Origin: Corynespora cassiicola
Taxonomy: Eukaryota; Ascomycota; Dothideomycetes; Pleosporales; Corynesporascaceae
Assembly: GCA_022059125.1 (NCBI GenBank)
Contig: JAEUWY010000002.1
Span: forward strand, 3,100,001 to 3,164,000
Reading direction: 5' to 3'
DNA: 64,000 bases
Shown: positions 10,684 through 22,254 of the stretch, piece by piece
How the letters are laid out: each line of letters starts with the position of its first letter
Position numbering within the stretch: position 1 is the stretch's first letter
The notes under the pieces: model-generated
Told to the model about the DNA's origin: nothing
The model's input: the letters and a program-made list of their open reading frames with translations, nothing else
Database searches by the model: none
Made by a program: the position numbers and the translations under genes

Positions 10684-12747
10684 GGCGGGCAGTCGCGTGC
10701 GCCTTCAAGCTGGCGCAACTGGGAGTGAGTTGGATAAAGAGCTCGGGTGGCAGAGGTGCGAGATAAGGAAGCGCCAAAGGCGGGGGTGTAGGAGCTGTAT
10801 CCGACTAGGGGACAAGGCAGCGATGTGCCTGGCTCGAGATTGGATGGAGAGTTGTATGCGGCCCAAAGGCAGGGTCAGTGTGGGCTAGGGGGGGTCTTAT
10901 ACATTGGGGAGCGCCTCGATGGAGTTGAGTCATGCTTGCGGGCTGCCATGGTGGCTGCAGATGAATGGAGTGCATGCGGTGGAGGATGGCGCTGGTCTTG
11001 GCCGACGGAAAGGCACTCTGGAGCAGCGGGGGTGCGTAGGGCGTGGACGAGCCCCACTGGCCAATGGCACCCGTCCCTCGCCCCCATACTAGGCCCCATC
11101 GGTCAGCGCATGTACAAGCACGCTCCCGCACACCCCAGGGTTCGACAGCATCCTGACCGCAACACCTGCTGACAATTCCACGGCCGGGACGCCATTGTCT
11201 GAAGCTTGCCCGTGTTGTCGTAACGCCTTCGTCACATAGCAGCGAGTCGGCCTGCAACCGCCTCATTAGCGGGATGGTAGCCGTTGCTCACCACGAGTTG
11301 AGGCTGAATTGGCGACCCCATTACTCAGCTTTACACTCTACAGTCGATCTTCATGTGTTTCCGACGCAAAGTTCCACGGTGCTTTAGTGGGAACCAATGC
11401 GGAGTCTGTGCGGTACGTGCATGCTGGACCCGAGCCGCCATTCGCTCACCAGGCAGTGTATAGCTTTCCTCCACCACGAATCCACCGCAGAGTGGATCTG
11501 CTGTGTCAATAGCCTTCTCCAAATTTTGACATGCCTCGCCCCGGCTATCCCTATAACTGCAATTCGCTCATCACCAATTGTCTTGGTCGCGGATCCAGCA
11601 CAGCTTCTTGGCGGGCGACCTCCTTGGTACTCACGCTCGGAGTAAAATCTCTTATTCCGACCCTCCTTAGCGCGCCAAATATGCATGGCTGGCGCCTGGA
11701 TTATCCGGCCTCGCATTTACTCACGTTTATGAGCGATAGGTCAACGCGTCTTTTTTCTCTCCTTCCATTCCTTCGAGAAACAAGAGAATATTGGCCTGCG
11801 TGCCTAACTGGGGAAGCACGCGCGGCACGGCACGGCAGAGAAAGAGAGAAAAAAAAAGTCCAGTCATATGCGCATGGGCAGCATGTCTATTCCAAGCCTG
11901 GCGTACATGTGTAGGCGTAGGGCGCAGAGGCTTGAATCGAGAGGAAAAGGGCGCTCCACACCCATCATTACTCAGCGCCCGCTGCCACGGCCCGATGCAG
12001 GCTGGGGTACTCAACTCCGTGGCTGGCCCCCTCTATTCCGACCCTGACAAAGCCATTCCGACGGCCTCATACGCAGGTTTGGGAATTGCAAACTGCAAGT
12101 GAATGCGTGCTGAGCACCACCACTTGTCGATCTGTGGAGGCCTGTTCTGAGTGCTCGTGGCGCTGCTGATGGGGAACGGTCGCGGGGGGTGGAGCGCGCC
12201 TGGCGGGGCAAGCTCCGTGCCTCTTGTAGTGCTGATCGGAGTAAGGAGCTCTGGGCCCACGACTGACTCCACGCAGATGCAGGGCCAGAGTCCATGTGAG
12301 TCGTGATGACACCGTTTGCGAAATGTCTCCGGCTTGACCACCAACGTCGTCGTGACGACTCCGCCAAGGTACCGTGGCCTTTAGCCCTGGGTAGCTGAAC
12401 CCAAAGCTCGGTTTTCTCGCATCGCAATCACGCAAGCCATCGGATTGTTAATAAAGTGCATTTCAAAGCACTTTCAAACTCTACACTGAATACTGCATTT
12501 GAGGCGTGGCTGCCTCGGGTATGCTTCCCTTTCGTGGTCATGGCTCCTAGCCTCAGCAGTGCTCTATCCTACATACTCACCAGCTCGAGTATTACGCTCA
12601 CCCAAGCGAGACAATCTCGTCAAGCTCATAAGCTCATGTCTTCCCGGGTGGGTCCTGCATGCTCTCGAACGGTCGAATGCAGGGCCTGGAATTTTTGGTC
12701 TTGGTCTTCATGACTCTTTCGTACAGTTTTTTTGAACGCGACGTGAC
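10684..12747. other. Intergenic, about 2.1 kb
   Basis: This is the upstream region of the arrestin gene and the downstream flank of the next minus-strand gene. Many short open frames overlap on both strands with no motif or splice pattern. I see no gene. Confidence 0.55.
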
Positions 12748-15671
12748 TCAACCAGCATTACCGTCGCTTTCCATGTGCCTTTTTCGTAACAATGTGCCCC
12801 CTCCTTGATGCGATGTGCTGATTTCAGATGCATCACGCTCTTCCTCTGCCTCTTCATCGTCGGACGCGCCGCCAGCGTACAATTCATTCGGCACAATCTT
12901 TTGTACCGCCTCTGCCGACAGCCCAGCATGCCTCCAGTCTCTGCGCGCGCCCAAATCGCCCCACTGGATCCCCGAGGTTGGGAAGTCGTCCAGCTGAGTT
13001 GTGGCCGCGCATATTGTGCGAATGCTACCAAACATTTGAGGGATAAACCCCTCACGCTTGTATGTGAAGGCCCACCAGCACACTCCAGTCATGAGGAGGA
13101 TCAGGAATGTTGCTATCCAAAGCGGGTAGGCGGCGTAGGTAATCTAACACTGTCAGACTGTATCCCCCGTTGTTACCGACACAAGGACTCACAATGTACT
13201 TTGAATGCTCGACGTAACGGTCATGCCTTTCCTCGAGCCAAATGGCTTCTTGTGTCTGCAACGCTTCTCCCAGCATCCAATGCGTGAGGACGCTGTATGC
13301 CATGATGGGAAAGAGAATCTTCTTCGGAAGCTGGAGCAGGTAGTCTTGGGAAAAACACTCGCCCTTGACAATGGTGCACCGGATGGGCGTTCGCTCATGC
13401 TCGAGCTTTCCCCAGTCGTGCTCCTAGAAACGATCCGAATCAGCATCGAATACCATTGCAAAGACCGACCGGCCACATACCTGGCTCACGAGCGTGATGT
13501 TGTAGATCATCATGAGATAGAGAAGCGAGTATATGAATTGCGCGCCGTTGGAGCTGTACATTCGTGTCAGCACTGGATCCATACGGCCTGGTGGATATAA
13601 CTCACACGCAGAATGAGATGATCTCGTTCTCAATTTGATCCGGTGGAAGGGACGCAAGGGTCTTTGATCGATTGAAACCACCCCACCCACCAGACAGCTG
13701 CTCAAATCGATCGAGGTTTGACAGGCGGCAGATTGGATCCTCATCGTAGTCGACACAACCTTCCTGAGTTGCATGGTACGATATGCCGAGTCTAGACACG
13801 TTAGCACGTCGACTGTGAGCCCGGGGAACGTGCTACTCACGGCACGGCCATTGCAATCGAAGCACCGACCAGGAACAGGCTGCAAAACATTAGGAGACAC
13901 ATCTGCGTCAAGGCAGTATTGCCCAGGTTTGAGATCAAACTACGCTTGATCTTGGTCGCAATCGTCGGCTGGGGCTGGTGCGAAAGCTTGTCCGACGAGT
14001 TCCACTTTTTGCATTTCTGGCAGTGGCCGATTTCGTCTAAGGGTTGCATGGTCAGCGTTGGTCATTGAGTTGCGGTGGGTGTCGGCATACCTCCAGTCTT
14101 TGATTCTTCGGGATTCTTGCAGTGTTTGTGGCAGGTGTGCGAATTGAGACGTCGATAACTCTCGCTCGCGTTGACCATGCACTCCCTTTGATATGTCAAC
14201 ATGCGACTCCAGCTGATCTGCTAGGCGTAGAGCTTACCCTTGCACACGTAGCTCGGGGTTTGTTGCCGATGCAACAATGACATCTCCAAACGTCAATAGC
14301 TGCCGCTTCAGCTTCCCGCGTGCCAGCAAGTTCACGGCAGCCATGTAGATGGCCTTGATGAGCAGACAACCGGCAAGAATGAAAGCAGCCTGCATACGCA
14401 CGTTCAGGCGACACTTGGCGGGCTCGGGGTCTAGGAGTAGACAGTTGACGTGTGTTCCCATGGCGCACTCTCCTTCCTGGTATCTCCAGTAATTCGAGTA
14501 GGGGAGGTCTCTAACATAGGATGTTTCCAGCTCATCGACATTGCGTGTTGTGTTGGCAAAGCTCGAGCAATTGCTCTCCGAATATCTCACCTGTATCGTG
14601 GAATAGAATGTCCCAAATTCGTTTGCGTCTGCTCCATACATTTGGGCATCTTCGGCCAACACAAGACCCGTTTTGGCTAGATGCGCCTCACCGGTCCGAA
14701 AGGCACTCCAGCAGAGAAAAGACTGGCTATCGCGGATCGATACGTCGTACGCGTATCCAATGTACATGTGAGTGTCCCAGGTCATGGATGAGTTGTACAC
14801 CACATTCGTCGGAGGGGCGATTATATAAGACGGACCTATCAGACTGTTGGCCAGGAAATGTATCGGCATCGATGTCGAGATCAACAGCAGCCACGCAGCC
14901 CATGACCTCTTCTTCCCCTCTTGCTTGTGGTTGATGCTGAACGGGGAGTTTGTTCCGACTCTTGAATCTCCAAACTTTTGCAGCACGTGCCTCAAATCTC
15001 CGATCCTCAGAGATGTCACCAGCTGTTGGTAAGTATTGCTCATGCCCAGAGTCATAGTGGCAGCCACGTTGATCAAGAGTAGCAGTGCGGTGTTGGTGTG
15101 AGTGACTTGTTTGCAACTCCTAGTGCTCCCGCCGACTGAAGTAGTCTCCTTGTTCGATCGGTTAACGAAGGGCTTCATATATATGATAATCACAATCATC
15201 ATGGCGATGGCGAAGCAGGCCGTAAGGGCGGTCATTGATCGGAGCGACCGATCAACCAGCAATTGATCTTTCCATACTCCGCGACCTATGCGCGTAGGCC
15301 TGATTTCTGCGGCGGGATGCTTTCTTATCGATCCACGGAGGTAATTGGGCAGTGGCTTTCTTCGTATCCGGTTCAACCCCTGCTTCAGCTTTTCGACACT
15401 ACTCGAGCTCGAGGATGAGGACGAGCCAAAAGTATCAAAGCTCTTTAGACTATTTCTGTCTGCTGGATCCTGCTGGCTCAATTGGGAGTAGCTTGGCGGT
15501 AAAGACCTCAGGGTCTCGCGACTTGCATTTCCTGGCTCGCCGGAAGGATCTGTCGCACTGCTGGCAGAGGCGCGTTAGCTGTAGGTATTTGACCAAGTCC
15601 GTAGATACGTACTCTGCTATGTCTTGAGACTGATCGAGTGGTGAAAGCCGGTCGTAGTTGTATCCGTCCAT
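12748..15671 (-). CDS. Multi-pass membrane protein, DUF6536-like, with N-terminal PY motif
   Basis: Eight exons rebuild 852 residues: 15671-15613, 15560-14238, 14185-14091, 14036-13841, 13791-13606, 13553-13481, 13423-13193 and 13143-12748. All introns are GT-AG. The N-terminus carries LPPSYSQ (PPSY about 41-44) and a run of nine serines. Eight membrane segments are seen near 128-149, 175-194, 239-261, 412-436, 535-557, 624-642, 679-698 and 722-745. A long N-glycosylated-looking loop with several Cys lies between the third and fourth, and a soluble CHKHCKN/CQKCKKW Cys-rich segment lies before the fifth. The C-terminal tail is acidic. The first three segments, with the NTALLLLINVAATMTLGMSN block, resemble the fungal DUF6536 family from memory. 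Function is unknown. The short first exon is inferred from a good 52-nt intron that removes a frame change. Confidence 0.8.
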
Positions 15672-17204
15672 TACCGCGATTCTTCGTCCCGGAGGCAACG
15701 GTGCTGTTTCTTTCAAGCACCTATCTGCCTATCTGCGGTGGAATGGGTAAATCACGCGCATGCAGCAGTCGTTCTGCAGCAGGAGTTGATGCTTTGATCA
15801 ATGCGAACCAGGCCCGGTGCTACTGTCCAACATTACCGTGTTCACAAGAGGGAGGAAAACTTCAAAAGGCAGCAGTGAAAACGGCTGATTCCCTCTTCAA
15901 ACATGCTAGGCAGGGTCCGAACGCATCGCTTCAGGGAAGCTGCTGCGGGCCTGATCCTTCAAGGGCCGGCAAGCTTTGTAGACACAAATAGTACTCGCAG
16001 TTCCATCCAATGGCAGAGGAACAGAGCGAGGACACTTTTCTTCAAAGAGTAAGATTGGGGGCCAAATTTCGCTAAAAAGCAGTGCGCTGGATCACAGCCT
16101 TGTCGTGCGGACGCGTCGAGAGCGATGATCCGACGATGACACCCAAACAAAGAAGGATTTGCAAATGCACTATTACCCCCAACCAGTGCATCACAGTCAG
16201 CAACCGAAAAAGGTGGCTTGCCACTGTGTCAGCGGAGTTGGCGACGTCACTTTTTTTTTGTCCAGCTCTGCCTGTGGCATCGGTGAGGACATCCGGGGGG
16301 TTGGGGCGTCGGCTCGTGGGCGGGCCGTTACGGGTGCCGGTTAACCGTTTTGGGCCGAAGGATTCAGTGGGGAGATAAGAATACGAACGCGGCAAGCCTT
16401 CCATGGAGCAAAACCCCAGGTACAGGACCAAATGGCTGATGAGAAGTACATGGGGCCACGCCTGGACGCCTGTCAGGTCACTTTTAGGTTGACCCCGCAT
16501 CGTGGGTTCATGCAGCTATTGATCTTACGGCGGGGCACATCGTGTCACTCTCCTACCATGAGCCATTTATCTTTCGCCTTCCAGCCGAGAGGAAGATCTA
16601 GCAAAGGTATAAAGCGTATAACAAGAAGGTTCCGCTCTCGAAATTGACCTTGATCATCCTGCAGGAGATATGCGGCGTTTTGCGCATTCTTTGGACTGTG
16701 AATGTTGCGGCAGCTTACCATGGTTCCACGAGGCACCTCCCATCGTAGACTGGTATATACTCGATTCTCTCTTGAAAAACTTAGCATCGAGCGGCAAAGG
16801 AGAGCATCGGAATGCGAGCGAATGGATTATTTTTATCCGACTGATGAAGATTCCACCTTTATTCATTCGTACATCGTTGACATCAACATAACCCGCAGTA
16901 CCTTCGGTAACATTTCCAGCATATGAATTAACACTTGCAAAAATTCAGGGCTGTTCATGCGTGAAAAAGATGTGAGCATAGCATAGGTTGCTAATTTAGC
17001 TTAGCCACTACCAGTCGTAGCTAGGCCGGGTATAGATCGGGATCGCAGGTTTCGTCCGCTTTTGCAACGCTGCCACGGACCAAAATCCTGTCCACACGGA
17101 AGGATGGGAGCTGCCTGTGAACCGTTTCTTTAAAAGAGCATCTTCCGATTCGGGAAAACTCCACCTCGGAAACGAGTGAGAACGTCCACAGCTGCTTGAG
17201 AGAG
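15672..17204. other. Divergent intergenic region, about 1.5 kb
   Basis: Shared upstream region of the DUF6536-like gene (minus) and the MpaB-like gene (plus). No convincing gene. A T-run near 16252-16260 is the only low-complexity feature noted. Confidence 0.55.
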
Positions 17205-18491
17205 ATGACCACCACATCCACCAAAGTTTCAGTCCCTTTGGGCAGAAGAGACAAGGAATATTACCGCTTGGATGTCTCAAACAACCTACCTCCCGGGACT
17301 GATATCGTTGAAGAGCTAGAGAGACGGCCACGACTCCCACGTTCACCAGCATTACCAAGACGATCGTTGCCTGAGCTTCCTCCCAGATCAGAGCGGCGAG
17401 GTAAATGGATTTCCAAATACCTAGATATGGTAAACTACCATCAGTTTCCTAAGAAGAAAAGTAAAGACTGAATTTGGCAGCTCGATCCAGAAACAGAATA
17501 CGACCAGATTGTTCGGGTCTGCAACTTTTACAGTGGGAGCGACTTTAACACGGCGCTTGGTTACGCGTGCGTTTTCGTGTGGTTGACCTCCACGCCTGCG
17601 GGTGCGAATGCGATCCACGGAGGGAAGGTTATCCGACGGGGCCATCAGCGATACTACGAGACTCAATACTACAATCTGCAGTGGGTTTACTGGGGGAGTG
17701 GCGCAAAACAGACGAGAGAATACGCCGAGAAAATCAACAAGATACATGCTGGGGTCTGGAAGAGAGCGCCCGGTACTTTTCACTTCGCATGGGAAGCACA
17801 GGCAGCCATCATTCTTCTCTCGTGGTACGAAAACTACATTCGGACAGTGGTCGGAGCGAAGAAGCAGATACATCCTCAGTTGAAGAAGGCCTGGCCCGAA
17901 TGGGGAGAGCGGCTGACGAGTCATCTTGTTCCAGAGTCTGGATCGGTGGTACCAAACTTTGGAATCAACTATCCCCGGAATTGGGGGGAGATTGATGCTT
18001 TCGCAAACTGGTTCACCAACTTTGATTTTGATCAACAGCGTACGGAGGAAGACAAAATCAAGGGACATGAAACAGCAGAGGCTTTCATACATCAGTTCAG
18101 CGAACTTTGGCTCCCAAGGTAGGCTCCGGCTCCATGGCCATACATGTCAATAGCTGACGCAATAGGCAGACCGCTCCATTTCCTAGGACGGAACATCACT
18201 CTCACCTTTTTGCCGCCAGCAATTCGTCAAAAGCAAAGCCTTGAAGATCCAAATCCCATTTTGCAGTGGCTCGTCAAGGCATTCTTTCGAACCGCCATCA
18301 ATCGAAGTGATGGTCGTCCAGATCCCGTCGATGCACCGTTGGAGGCCTTCTTTGACGACCTCAAGTCCTGGGATCTATCCAAGATTGACAAAGTAGAGAC
18401 TGCAAGGCGTGATAGAGAGAGTTGGTGGATCAAGGTGTCTGCATGTGCCTTCGTTGTGCTGTGCGCTCTATACAGAATAGTCTTACTATAA
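17205..18491 (+). CDS. MpaB / DUF2236-like oxygenase (rubber-oxygenase fold)
   Basis: Three exons, 17205-17429, 17481-18118 and 18170-18491, encode 394 residues, with 51-nt introns and in-frame joins. The protein follows the order of the MpaB/DUF2236 family: an LDPETEYDQIVR segment, a helix leading into the RYYETQYYNLQWVYWG block, EKINKIHAGVW, a WEAQAAIILLSWYENY helix, then a PEWGERLTSHL and EIDAFANWF part, and a final LPRPLHFLGR motif. A hydrophobic helix ends the chain (about 375-394). Relatives include the ER-bound MpaB of mycophenolic acid synthesis, which cleaves a farnesyl chain, and bacterial latex-clearing proteins. The reaction here cannot be assigned. The start is the first ATG of the open frame. 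A further upstream exon cannot be excluded, because many homologues have an N-terminal membrane segment. Confidence 0.75.
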
Positions 18492-18961
18492 CGCTCATTA
18501 TCACTTCGAATATAACAGATGGCATTAGATTAGATGGGCTTTTCTCATACAATTTTCTGATTTATTCTCCTTTTGGAGCCCCGGGGTTAGGCATTTTACA
18601 TTCCAGTTGTGTTTCCAAGGCGGGGCATGACCCGTCAGCAGGGATTGCCCCGTCGGGCTCTATGCTACTTGGACTCTGAGGATCGGCGTGTTGATCTACC
18701 ATACTATATTCAACCAGACAAGATTGCCTGGGCCTTTTGCATCTTCCCCGGGATTTACCGTCATTTACGCGATCCGATCTACACCCGCCTTAGGCACGTA
18801 CTAGACTTGACGGGATAGCCGCCAAGTTCCGCACTTCCCCACTCCCCCAGAGGTGATCCATGCCCGCTGTGGGGAACCTCGACTATTTATGAATTTAGGC
18901 ATGCCTGATGTTATTCCATCTGTGACTGTCATTTGCTTGCGTATACGCTTCTATTCCTGCC
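18492..18961. other. Intergenic, about 0.47 kb
   Basis: Spacer between two plus-strand genes. No defined element is recognised. Confidence 0.55.
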
Positions 18962-20721
18962 ATGGCAACAAATGTGGTTTCCGGAGAGACAGTGGTCTTG
19001 ATTGCCAGTCTGCTTGTCATCATCCGGGTATAACCCCTATGAATCAATACGTAAGACTCAACTAAGTAGCATTTCTAGTTTTTCATCACCCCGCTCTTCT
19101 TCTCCAGGCTCAGTTCATTCCCGGGACCCTTTAAAGCCAAATTATCGCAACTATGGCTTGTTCGACAGTGCCGCCTCACGCGCCGCTCCAAGGCAGTCAT
19201 GGCCCAGCATGCGCAATACGGAGACTTTGTCCGGATCGCGCCAAACCACATTTCCATCAACAATCCTGGAGCGGCGTCAGACATCTATGGCCATCGTTCA
19301 GGGCTTACCAAGAGCGAATTTTACGATGCATTCCACCAGGTCCGACCCGTAGTCTTCAACGCACGAAACGTCTCCGAACACCAACGAAAGAGAAAATATC
19401 TAAACCCAGCCTTCTCAGCGCGAGCCCTCGCCGAGTTCGAGCCCGTAATGGACAAGGAACTGCAAAACTGGAAGACCAAACTCCTCTCCCTGACCGCAGA
19501 CGACGCCCCGACACTCCTCGACATGAGCACCTGGTGTAAGCCCCTCCTTCCCCCCGCCTCACACCCCCGCACCTAACCCGCCCCAGCAAACTACCTCGCC
19601 TTCGACATCATCGGCAGCTTCGCCTTCGGCCGACCCTTTGGCTTCACAGACCAAGCGTCCGACCCCTACGACCTGATCCGCACAATCGACACCCGAGGCG
19701 AGGTCCTCAACGCCCTCGGCACCCTGCCCCCCTCCCTCCGCCCCTGGATAAAGTACCACGTCCTCGACCCCTTTTGGCGCAACGGCCTGCGCGCGACCTC
19801 GAACCTCGGCCTCATCGGCCGCGACGCCTTTTTGCGCCGGAAAGCGGCGCAGACGGCGCGCAGGGACTTGCTCGGGTACCTGTTCGCGGCGCAGGACGCG
19901 GCGGAGGGGAAAGGGAGTGGAGAGCGCATCGGCGATGAGGAGATTTTGGCCGAGGCGATTAGTTTTATCGTTGGGGGGAGCGATACTACGAGTAGCACCA
20001 TTACCAACTGTCTGGATTTTATTGCGAGGGATGCGGGTGTGAGGCGGCGGCTGGTTGGGGAGATTGAGGGGGCGTTTCCGGGGGATTTGGGTGGGGAGTG
20101 GGTGCCGGATAGTGGGACTTTGGGGGGCATGGCGTTTTTGAATGCGGTGGTTAGGGAGGTGATGAGGGTTTGTCCGACTAGTGCGACGGGGTTGGAGCGT
20201 GTGGTTCCGAAAGAGGGGAGGGTGATTGCGGGGAGGTTTATTCCGGGCGGCGTACGTATCGCTACACTTCTTTCTTGTTTCTCGATTCTGTGTGTGTGTG
20301 CCCAAGCTAACTCATACTATGGTTTAGACTATTGTTAGCATGCCTACTTGCGGTCTTTTATCCGACCCTCGAGTCTTTTCTGAGCCCGACACTTTTAAGC
20401 CCGAGAGATGGCTGGGGCCGGACTCGGGCAGATTACTCGAGTACTTTTTGCCCTTTTCGACTGGACCGAGAGCGTGCATTGGGAGAAAGTAAGTCGCTCT
20501 TTTTAGTTGTGGTAACTCTTTCTGGAGGTATAGGTCTGACAATCGACAATAGCTTTGCTTGGATGGAAATACTCAAGGCACTGGTTGTGGTGCTCAAGTA
20601 CTTCGAGGTGGAAAGGGTCACTCAAGAGAGGACTATCATTCGAGAAGGCTTTTTTAACAAGGCAGTCGAATGTCGAGTCTTGCTGACTAGAAGAGGTAGA
20701 ACTGCAGCTGCAAGCCACTAA
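18962..20721 (+). CDS. Cytochrome P450, CYP53-like (benzoate 4-hydroxylase type)
   Basis: Five exons, 18962-19027, 19079-19535, 19587-20251, 20328-20488 and 20553-20721, encode 505 residues. An N-terminal membrane anchor (about 10-30) is split by the first intron and followed by the FPGP proline motif. The oxygen-binding helix has VGGSDTTSS, the K-helix has REVMR (ExxR), then FKPERW, and the haem loop is FSTGPRACIG with Cys446 as ligand. All P450 signatures are intact. The blocks SEFYDAF, EHQRKRKYLNPAFS and WSNYLAFDIIGSFAFG resemble CYP53 benzoate para-hydroxylases, ER enzymes that open the catabolic route for benzoate and phenolics. The subfamily is inferred from memory. Exon 3 codon use is markedly GC-rich in its first half. 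Its stop lies only 32 bp from the stop of the convergent next gene. Confidence 0.93.
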
Positions 20722-20753
20722 GTCTCAAACCCATTTTCATACTTGAACATAGT

Positions 20754-21825
20754 TTATAAGAAGAGTGCAAAAGCCGTGAGGATGGCGACGAAACCCCAAC
20801 ACCAACCGTTCACCCGTACCCCAACCGCAGCAGTGTTGGGTGCAACATCGCTTGAGTTATCCCGAAGACCCTCTGGAATCCTTGAGCCCTCGGCCCATCT
20901 CATGTTCTTGAAGCATATAAACTGATGGCTTCCGACATAGACTCCGTTCTTGACACCCCACTGGGCAATCCTCATAAAGTACGCCTTACCGGCCATCAGA
21001 TCATACTTTGCAAAATCGGCGCCATCCGAATAGCCCTGATTGAGTGCGAGAGAAGCAAATGGGTTTTTTCCAACTTCATTGTGGTTGGTGGAATTGGCGC
21101 AGTTGACAAATTTGACTTCAGGATCCCAAGTGAGGGCTGTGGTAGTTTAGCGTTGTGCGTCGCCAAGCACCAAAACGGGGTTTACCTACGGAGTGTGATG
21201 GCAGAAGTGGTCAGCAGAGACTGGCAGCCCGAGTCTTTGAAAAAATCGTTCGATGAAGACCCATTTCCATACTCGAATACGTTGTTCCAAGTCGAGTGGT
21301 GCGTGAATGTCTTGTTGCTCAAGACACCAAGGCACTGCTGCCCGACTGAGAGCATTATAATTAGCCCTACTCAGTACGGAAAGTCTAAAGCAGGCCTACC
21401 CATTGCTTTGCAACTACCGGCGTCGTTCTTCGCCCTTTCCATTGTGGCAGAGTCGAAATTGTACAGAATTTGAACCGCTGAAGTAAAGCCAGGCCTGTTG
21501 CCTAGATCATGCCCGCCGGTGGTGTCGACCCAGAAGAATTGCCCCACCTCACCTTTGGGATGGCTGCTTTGATAAAGGCCTGTGACGTTTTAGACGTGAC
21601 GCCTTGGATTCGGATAATGCGCGTACCAGTGTGGTATGTGAGATACTCTCCTCCGAAAAAGCCAGAGCGCGGAAACGACGTGGTTGCATTGTAGTGTCTC
21701 TGAACGGAAGGACAGGAGATATTCTGCGGGATCACATCCCAGATGATGCCTTCGACCCTGCCCGCCCAAAGTATTGTACAAAAGAGAGAATAGATGAGAC
21801 TCAGGAACAAGTCATGGGACGTCAT
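20754..21825 (-). CDS. Secreted protein with GPI-type C-terminus, function unknown
   Basis: Four exons, 21825-21627, 21579-21400, 21345-21190 and 21136-20754, encode 305 residues; introns are 47-54 nt and GT-AG. Residues 1-26 form a signal peptide (SLIYSLFCTILWAGRVEG). The mature chain contains the blocks FFGGEYLTYHTG, GQFFWVDTTGGHDLGN, NKTFTHHSTWNNVFEYG and CANSTNHN, several Cys and N-glycosylation sequons. The C-terminus has small residues followed by a hydrophobic stretch, the pattern of a GPI-anchor signal. The first intron was chosen because it fuses two separate frames into a continuous product. I do not recognise the family. The likely location is the cell surface or wall. Confidence 0.78.
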
Positions 21826-22254
21826 CTTGAATGACCCAAAGGGGAGTGTTGTGAGCGAGGGAGGCTGTTGCAAGAGGTGAGTTGCAAGTATGATGGATGG
21901 AAAGACTGTTTGGTACGGAGGGGTTTGCTACATATCAACCACTGCGGCGATATGAGCACTGATCAAGCGGCGGGAACAACCTGCGTCCGACCGAGCAACA
22001 CTAAAAGATGAGATGAAATGGAACCACATCGTGTCTGGCGCTGCCACAGCACAACCCAATATATATTTCTTTACTGACTGAGGCGATGGCACTTTTTCCT
22101 GGTTTATCATGTCCAGGCGCGTAAGACTGCTTTTCTGTATATATGCTTCTCTCGTATGCTTCGTATGCTTCGTATGCTATTGTATGAAACCACTTACCAT
22201 GTGTTCTTCCTCTTGGACCAGTGAGGATCGTCGTTCAAGAGATGACATCACGTT
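21826..22254. other. Intergenic, about 0.43 kb, with a 9-bp tandem repeat
   Basis: This is the promoter of the secreted GPI-type gene and the 3' flank of the GST gene. It contains three copies of CGTATGCTT at about 22153-22178. Confidence 0.6.
22152..22178. repeat. Three tandem copies of a 9-bp unit (CGTATGCTT)
   Basis: Perfect or near-perfect direct repeats, about 330 bp upstream of the secreted GPI-type gene. They could be a cluster of factor binding sites or a simple minisatellite; sequence alone does not tell. Confidence 0.75.
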
